A stretch of DNA of 64,000 nt, from positions 186,001-250,000 of the forward strand of contig JAWLAE010000002.1 in the NCBI GenBank assembly GCA_041395625.1. The letters run 5' to 3'. The stretch is from CADEED01 sp041395625. Lineage in GTDB: Bacteria; Pseudomonadota; Gammaproteobacteria; Steroidobacterales; Steroidobacteraceae. Shown here one piece after another: positions 59,454 through 64,000 of the stretch (the stretch's first letter is position 1; each line of letters begins with the position of its first letter). Both the position numbers and the translations under genes were made by a program. The notes beneath the pieces are model-generated. The model made no database searches. It saw nothing but the letters and a program-made list of their open reading frames with translations, and was not told where the DNA came from.

Positions 59454-60968
59454 CTAGATCACCGCGCAGACGGTTTTGGTTTCGAGGTAGTTTTCGACCG
59501 CTTGATGACCGCTGTCGCGACCCCACCCCGACTGCTTCACGCCGCCTATCGGCAGGCTGGCGTCATACATCGGATGACAGTTGATCCAGACCGAACCGGC
59601 GCGGATATCGGCCGCCAGGCGATGGGCTGCAGACAGGTTGTTTGTCCACACGCTTGCACCCAGGCCATAGACAGAATCATTGGCGATCGCCGGAATCTCG
59701 CTGACATCCTTGAACGGCGCCGCCACGACCACCGGGCCGAAGATCTCCTCACGTACCACACTCATCTTGGCATTCACCCTGGCCAAGACGGTGGGCTCGA
59801 TGAATGTCGTCGTGCCCGCCGCGCGTTTGCCACCAACGATCGCCTCCGCGCCCTGCTGCACGCCTGCGTCGATGTAGGACATCACACGATCTGCATGTTT
59901 CGCGCTCACGACCGGTCCCAGTTGCACACTGGGATCGAGGCCGTTGCCGAGTTTCAGCTTGCGCGCGTAATCGACCACGCCAGCCAACACTTTGTCATAC
60001 AGCTTGTGATGCACGTATAGCCGCGAGCCGGCCACACAGACCTGACCGGAATTGAAAAAGATCGCATTGGCGGCACCGGGTATCGCCAGTTCGAGATCTG
60101 CATCGTCCAGTATGATGGCCGGCGACTTGCCACCCAGCTCGATCGTGACTTTCTTTAGATTGCTGCGCGCCGCGTTGACGATCAACTTGCCCACTTCGGT
60201 GGAGCCGGTAAATGCCACTTTGTCGACATCCGTGTGTTCGGCCAGAGCCGCACCTGCCTGCTCACCCAAACCGGTGACGATGTTGAGCACCCCGGGCGGT
60301 AGACCGGCCTCTAGCAACAGCTCGCCCAGGCGTAGCGCCGTTAGCGACGTGTCTTCCGCAGGTTTCAGGACGATCGAGCAACCCGCGGCCAGCGCAGGCG
60401 CAAGCTTCATGGCGGTGAGTACGATCGGCGAGTTCCAAGGCACGATCGCGGCTACCACACCAATTGGCTGTTTCAGCGTATACGCGAAAATCTTCTTGCC
60501 GGGCGGTTGATAGTTGATAGACGTCGGGATTGTCGTGCCCTCGATCTTGGTCGCCTGGCCGGCGAAATATCGGAACTGCTCGATACCGCCCGGGATCTCG
60601 GCATGCTTGCCGACCCAAATGGGCTTGCCCTGATCCAGGGTCTCGAGTTCGGCGAGCTCATCGAGATTTGCTTCCATCAGATCGGCCATCTTCCACAGGA
60701 CACGCGCCTTCAATGCACCCGGCATGTCACGCCACACGCCAGACTCGAACGAGGCGCGCGCGGCTTGCACGGCACGCTCTACATCAGCACGCTCGCCGGC
60801 GGGTATCGTTGCCAACACCTCACCCGTGGCAGGGTTGACAGAGTCGATGGTCTTGCCCGAGGCCGCATTCACCCACTGCTCGCCAATCAGCATTTTGCAG
60901 TGCTGCCTGGCGAGGAACGACTGGGCGCCAGCAGTCTGCGGCGCGATTCTGGCAACAGCAATTGTCAT
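59454..60968 (-). CDS. NAD(P)-dependent aldehyde dehydrogenase
   Basis: 504 residues from the ATG at 60968. Asn 179 (IVPWNSP), Glu 277 (TIELGGKSP) and Cys 311 (FFNSGQVCVAGSR) form the catalytic set. It resembles betaine- or phenylacetaldehyde-type dehydrogenases. It oxidises an aldehyde intermediate to the acid. Its ATG overlaps the stop of the PuuE-like gene by four bases. Confidence 0.93.
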   Translation of the reverse strand: MTIAVARIAPQTAGAQSFLARQHCKMLIGEQWVNAASGKTIDSVNPATGEVLATIPAGERADVERAVQAARASFESGVWRDMPGALKARVLWKMADLMEANLDELAELETLDQGKPIWVGKHAEIPGGIEQFRYFAGQATKIEGTTIPTSINYQPPGKKIFAYTLKQPIGVVAAIVPWNSPIVLTAMKLAPALAAGCSIVLKPAEDTSLTALRLGELLLEAGLPPGVLNIVTGLGEQAGAALAEHTDVDKVAFTGSTEVGKLIVNAARSNLKKVTIELGGKSPAIILDDADLELAIPGAANAIFFNSGQVCVAGSRLYVHHKLYDKVLAGVVDYARKLKLGNGLDPSVQLGPVVSAKHADRVMSYIDAGVQQGAEAIVGGKRAAGTTTFIEPTVLARVNAKMSVVREEIFGPVVVAAPFKDVSEIPAIANDSVYGLGASVWTNNLSAAHRLAADIRAGSVWINCHPMYDASLPIGGVKQSGWGRDSGHQAVENYLETKTVCAVI

Positions 60969-61915
60969 GGCTTCTTCCCCTTGCGCCGGGCGACAGGCGA
61001 CGCGTCCCCGTTTGGCGGTATGTGACTGGCATGGTTCTCGAGGTACCAGTTGGCGATCGCCTCGCGCGTGGTCCACCACACGCCCTTCAGCTTCTTGGCA
61101 TACGCGAGAAACTCCCGTAACCCACGTATCCGGTAGGCCCGGCCACTGACATGCGGGTGCAATCCGACGTTCATGATCCGGCCCGTCTTGGCGCCCTCCG
61201 CGTACAGCTCTTTCAACTCATCGATCAGAACGTCCCGAAACTCGTCAGTCGTGTGATTGCGCCGTGTCAGCAATGTGAAATCGTTGATCTCGTTGGTGTA
61301 GGGCGTGGAGACAATCGGTCCGTGCGCGGTATGGATCAAATAGGGCTGGTCGTCATTCATCAAGTCGCAGTAGAACTTGAGACCATGCTCGGCCAGGATT
61401 TCGGGCGTATTGACAGTGCCCCGCAGCGAGGACGACAGCCAGCCTTGCGCCTTGCGGCCGACAGCCTGTTCGTAAACATCGAGAGTACGCTTGATGACGT
61501 CGCGTTCGCGCGCCGGGTCTTGGGCGAATTCGGTCAGCAGTTCACCCTGCTCATAGTTGTGGGCGACGATCTCGCAGCCGCGGCTGAGCGCCGCATCCAG
61601 CAGCGCGCGGCGTCGCAGTGCGGTAACGGCGTTGATCGTGCACGATGGCTTGACGCGCATTTCGTCGAACAGGTCGAACAACCGAAATGCACCCACGCGC
61701 TGCCCGTACTCGCGCCAGGTGTAGTTAGGGAAATCGGCTATATTTCCGGGCAAGACATCCGGCAGGATCGGCGGCCCACCGGCGTAGTAAGGTTTGTCGG
61801 TATCCTTGACGAGATCCCAGGTCTCGAGATTGATCGTCACGATCAAGGCCACCCGTTTGCCACCCGGCCATTTCAGTGGCTGGCGGTGCGTGATCGGAAC
61901 GTAGTCATAGTGCAT
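60965..61915 (-). CDS. Polysaccharide-deacetylase-fold hydrolase, PuuE-allantoinase-like
   Basis: 316 residues of the NodB fold. LIVTINLETWD at residues 24-34 stands where metal-dependent members have the D-D pair, and EIVAHNYEQGELL lacks the second His of the H-x3-H motif. These substitutions match the PuuE-type group, which opens cyclic ureides or imides without the classical zinc site. VGLHPHVSGRAYRIRGLREFL is the conserved C-terminal block. Cyclic amide or imide opening is a plausible activity. Two bases after the racemase-family gene. Confidence 0.82.
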   Translation of the reverse strand: MHYDYVPITHRQPLKWPGGKRVALIVTINLETWDLVKDTDKPYYAGGPPILPDVLPGNIADFPNYTWREYGQRVGAFRLFDLFDEMRVKPSCTINAVTALRRRALLDAALSRGCEIVAHNYEQGELLTEFAQDPARERDVIKRTLDVYEQAVGRKAQGWLSSSLRGTVNTPEILAEHGLKFYCDLMNDDQPYLIHTAHGPIVSTPYTNEINDFTLLTRRNHTTDEFRDVLIDELKELYAEGAKTGRIMNVGLHPHVSGRAYRIRGLREFLAYAKKLKGVWWTTREAIANWYLENHASHIPPNGDASPVARRKGKKP

Positions 61916-61917
61916 GC

Positions 61918-62667
61918 TCAGTGCTCCAGTAGCAGACTGCCAAATCCGTCGAGCCGATCTTTGATGCCGTTTTGTCGCAGAGCGTACCAGTAGGTAGCGG
62001 TATTGATCGCGATTACAGGCTTGTCCAGCCAGCGCTCAGCTTCGGCAGCAACCGCGGCGCATGCCAGATTGGTGCCCACCTGAACGACAGCCTGCACGTC
62101 CGCAGCATCCACATCGCGGATCGCCTGGCGCAACCGTGTCGGCGACTCGTGCGCAATCAGCATGGGACTGGCACACTTGAGCCCGACGAGTTGGGCAATC
62201 TCGAACCCATTGTCGGTAAAGAACTTGTGGACCATCGCATCGCCCACTGGCATGTATGGTGTGATCACTGCAATGCGTCGAATGTCTTCGCCGTACGCTC
62301 GCAGCGCCGCCAGAACGGCATGAGATCCCAGTGCTACGCCGACACCGGCGCGTTGCTCCATCCGCTGGTGCAGTACATCGGCGCCCTCTGCTCCGTCCCA
62401 GAACGTCTCGGCCGACATGCCCATGATTACGTAATCTGGCGAACAGGTCATGACCGAATCGATGGCCGTTTCGGTCGCACCGCGGATGTTTTCCATCATC
62501 GCCAGAAATTCTTCATCGGAGCGCACCGCAGTATCGGGAATCGTGATGCGCGCAAAATGGTTGGTGACGCCGCGAGGCCGCATATCATCGTATTCCGGCT
62601 GCACACTGGTATTGGTCGAGGGCGCGACGACCCCGAACTTGCGGCGCCAGCCCAGTGAATCCGTCAT
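61918..62667 (-). CDS. Asp/Glu racemase-superfamily protein (maleate isomerase/arylmalonate decarboxylase-like)
   Basis: 249 residues. VVAPSTNTSVQPEYDDM is the N-terminal substrate loop. The superfamily normally has two catalytic Cys: here the second is kept (Cys 203 in VGTNLACAA), but the first position is Ser 85 (MGMSAETFWDG), as in arylmalonate decarboxylase, which needs one Cys only. So decarboxylation, isomerisation or hydrolysis are more likely than racemisation. First gene of the five-gene operon, divergent from iclR. Confidence 0.85.
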   Translation of the reverse strand: MTDSLGWRRKFGVVAPSTNTSVQPEYDDMRPRGVTNHFARITIPDTAVRSDEEFLAMMENIRGATETAIDSVMTCSPDYVIMGMSAETFWDGAEGADVLHQRMEQRAGVGVALGSHAVLAALRAYGEDIRRIAVITPYMPVGDAMVHKFFTDNGFEIAQLVGLKCASPMLIAHESPTRLRQAIRDVDAADVQAVVQVGTNLACAAVAAEAERWLDKPVIAINTATYWYALRQNGIKDRLDGFGSLLLEH

Positions 62668-62693
62668 CGTTCGCTCTCAATGCTAAGGAAACA

Positions 62694-62775
62694 GGTCAGC
62701 GCCAGGCCCCCGACCGCATGGTGGACATCAGCCTGCGGCCTTCCTAAACTGCAGGGAGCTGACCCATAGATCAGC
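62694..62775. promoter_or_regulatory. Repeated TCAGC/GCTGA half-sites between the divergent racemase and IclR genes
   Basis: In the 108-base divergent region TCAGC occurs at 62696-62700, 62728-62732 and 62771-62775 and its complement GCTGA at 62758-62762. GGTCAGC and GCTGACC form an inverted pair 57 bases apart, and GCTGA/TCAGC an eight-base-spaced pair abutting the IclR start. Suggests regulator binding and autoregulation. Confidence 0.4.
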
Positions 62776-63615
62776 ATGCCACAGGAATCTGCACACAGTA
62801 TGGAATCTACCAGACCGATACGTGCCCTCATTAGGGGCCTCGATGCGTTGACGGTACTCAATCTTCGCAACGGCGCTACCGTGTCCGAAGTCGCGGCGGA
62901 GATCAAGTTGCCGCGCACGACTACCTACCGAATCCTGGAAACGCTCGCTCATGCCGGCTATGTCTACCGCGACCAGAACGATGATCGCTATCGATTGACG
63001 ATCATGGTGCGCGGCCTGTCCGACGGCTTCGACGACGAGGCCTGGGTAACGCAGATCGCCCGACCGCATATCAATGAACTGGGCAAGGAAATCGTTTGGC
63101 CGGTGGCGATCGCATCACTGTCCGGTACCACAATGATGGTGCGCGAGACGACCGACCATCGTAGCCCGCTCGCGGTCGAGCGTTTTTCGGCCGGGTTTCG
63201 CGTACCGATGCTGACCTCCGCTTCGGGACGCATCTACCTCGCGTTTTGCCCTGCGGTCCAGCGTGATTCGCTGCTGGAGATCCTCGCACGCTCCGCCAAG
63301 GACGAAGACAAGCTGGCAAAGAACAAGGCTGAGGTGAGCAAGATACTCACCGATGCGCGGACGCAGGGCTATGCGACCGCGGTCCGGCCACGGCGTGTAT
63401 CGGATGAAATCAGCATGGCCGTTCCGATCATGATTGACGAGCGAGTGCTGGCGGCGGTCACGATCCGGTTTTCGGGCGCAGCCGTGCCGCTCAAACTGGC
63501 GATCGAACGGTTTCTCCCGAAGCTGCGCGAGTCCGCGCAGAAGATCAGGCAGTCGTTCAGCGAGCAGCAGCGCGACCCACCGCACCTGCACCACCGCCCG
63601 GCGCAGGTTCGCTAG
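62776..63615 (+). CDS. IclR-family transcriptional regulator
   Basis: 279 residues. Helix-turn-helix at about 33-60 (GATVSEVAAEIKLPRTTTYRI) and an IclR effector domain with RVPMLTSASGRIYLAFCP and ISMAVPIMIDERVLAAVTIR. IclR regulators sense small acids such as aromatic or dicarboxylic acids. It is divergent from the racemase-PuuE-ALDH-GPH-hydrolase operon and 22 bases before the next FAD oxidase gene, so it likely controls both. Confidence 0.9.
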   Translation: MPQESAHSMESTRPIRALIRGLDALTVLNLRNGATVSEVAAEIKLPRTTTYRILETLAHAGYVYRDQNDDRYRLTIMVRGLSDGFDDEAWVTQIARPHINELGKEIVWPVAIASLSGTTMMVRETTDHRSPLAVERFSAGFRVPMLTSASGRIYLAFCPAVQRDSLLEILARSAKDEDKLAKNKAEVSKILTDARTQGYATAVRPRRVSDEISMAVPIMIDERVLAAVTIRFSGAAVPLKLAIERFLPKLRESAQKIRQSFSEQQRDPPHLHHRPAQVR

Positions 63616-63637
63616 TCCGATAGTGAGGTAATGAGAT

Positions 63638-64000
63638 ATGCACGCCGAAGTTAGCCCTGCCAATCATCCTGTGGTCGCGCGGCTGCAAGCACTGTTGGGC
63701 CGGGAGCATGTCGTACTGGACGCCGCCGATCGTGAGTTCTACTCGACCGACATCTATAACGCCGATAAGACCGCTTTGGTGGTGGTGCGCCCAGGATCAA
63801 CGGCAGATGTTGCACAGATCGTGCAACTCGCACGCGAGCACGACTTGCCGCTCGTACCGCGCGGCGGCGGTGCGTCGTACACCGACGGCTACGTGCCAGC
63901 GGAAGAAAACTCGATCCTGCTCGACACTTCTCGCCTGAATCAGATTGTTGAGATCAACGAACGCGACATGTACGTGATCGTGCAAGCGGGCGTCACCTGG
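63638..64000 (+). CDS. FAD-linked oxidase/dehydrogenase, truncated at window end
   Basis: 121 codons from the ATG at 63638, open at the right edge. LVPRGGGASYTDGYVPAEEN and IVEINERDMYVIVQAGVTW align without gaps with the FAD oxidase at 52913 (VVPRGGGMSYTDGYLPSRPD; VVEINPDDCYVTVECGATW), so the two are paralogues of the GlcD/4-cresol-type family. It is downstream of the IclR gene and probably under its control. The cap and catalytic part are not visible. Confidence 0.85.
   Translation, partial: MHAEVSPANHPVVARLQALLGREHVVLDAADREFYSTDIYNADKTALVVVRPGSTADVAQIVQLAREHDLPLVPRGGGASYTDGYVPAEENSILLDTSRLNQIVEINERDMYVIVQAGVTW

Noticed and set aside
1..64000. CRISPR arrays, tRNA genes, insertion sequences, integrases or phage genes
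   Set aside because: No regularly spaced direct repeats, no cloverleaf candidates in the short gaps, and no transposase, integrase or phage structural protein among the coding frames.

Overview
This is a gene-dense, GC-rich window with no gap between genes longer than about 170 bases. I see no tRNA, rRNA, insertion sequence, prophage or CRISPR array. The protein families (type II secretion pseudopilins, TonB-dependent receptor, AddAB-like repair pair, rhombosortase, many SDR, VOC, Old Yellow Enzyme and GST genes) point to an environmental, Gram-negative proteobacterium. A gammaproteobacterium related to the Steroidobacter/Nevskia/Solimonas group of degraders is my best guess; this is inferred from gene content, not shown.

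Left part (1-18 kb) is largely housekeeping. A truncated rhombosortase gene is divergent from a tightly overlapping gspG-H-I-J-K-L-M-N operon (pseudopilus and inner-membrane platform of type II secretion; gspC, D, E and F are not here). Then come an addA/addB-like double-strand-break repair pair downstream of an alaA-type aminotransferase (all minus strand), and a methyltransferase-zwf-pgl operon facing gnd: the oxidative pentose phosphate branch.

Middle part (18-45 kb) is a transport and catabolism region. Two minus-strand modules share one architecture: a glutathione S-transferase, then a partner protein (an Old Yellow Enzyme in one, an unknown 249-residue protein in the other), then an OppA-type periplasmic binding protein whose start overlaps the partner's stop. 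The first module continues into a metal-transporter-like gene with a His-rich loop, a small unknown gene and a cupin with a His-rich tail. A TonB receptor follows, then a nine-gene minus-strand operon holding a HapK-like protein, an MFS carrier, oppB-C-D-F without its own binding protein, an SDR, an unknown Lys-rich protein and a POT peptide carrier. Next come a sulfurtransferase, an AllA-like protein, and a plus-strand operon of a membrane protein, a second Old Yellow Enzyme and SelO. The second Old Yellow Enzyme contains a striking AT-rich island.

Right part (45-64 kb) is made of regulator-centred catabolic units. A MarR-type regulator with a DUF1330-like protein, two VOC proteins and a quinone-reductase-like enzyme diverges from an MFS-SDR-SDR operon in which the first SDR lacks its catalytic lysine. 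A VOC, FAD-oxidase and Tat-exported DUF1838 operon lies beside a fumarate-reductase-like flavoprotein. A five-gene operon (Asp/Glu racemase family, PuuE-like deacetylase, aldehyde dehydrogenase, GPH symporter, beta-lactamase-fold hydrolase) diverges from an IclR regulator, followed by a second FAD oxidase cut by the window end.

Taken together, the right two thirds look like machinery for capturing and breaking down one or more unidentified complex organic compounds. The substrate cannot be read from the sequence.
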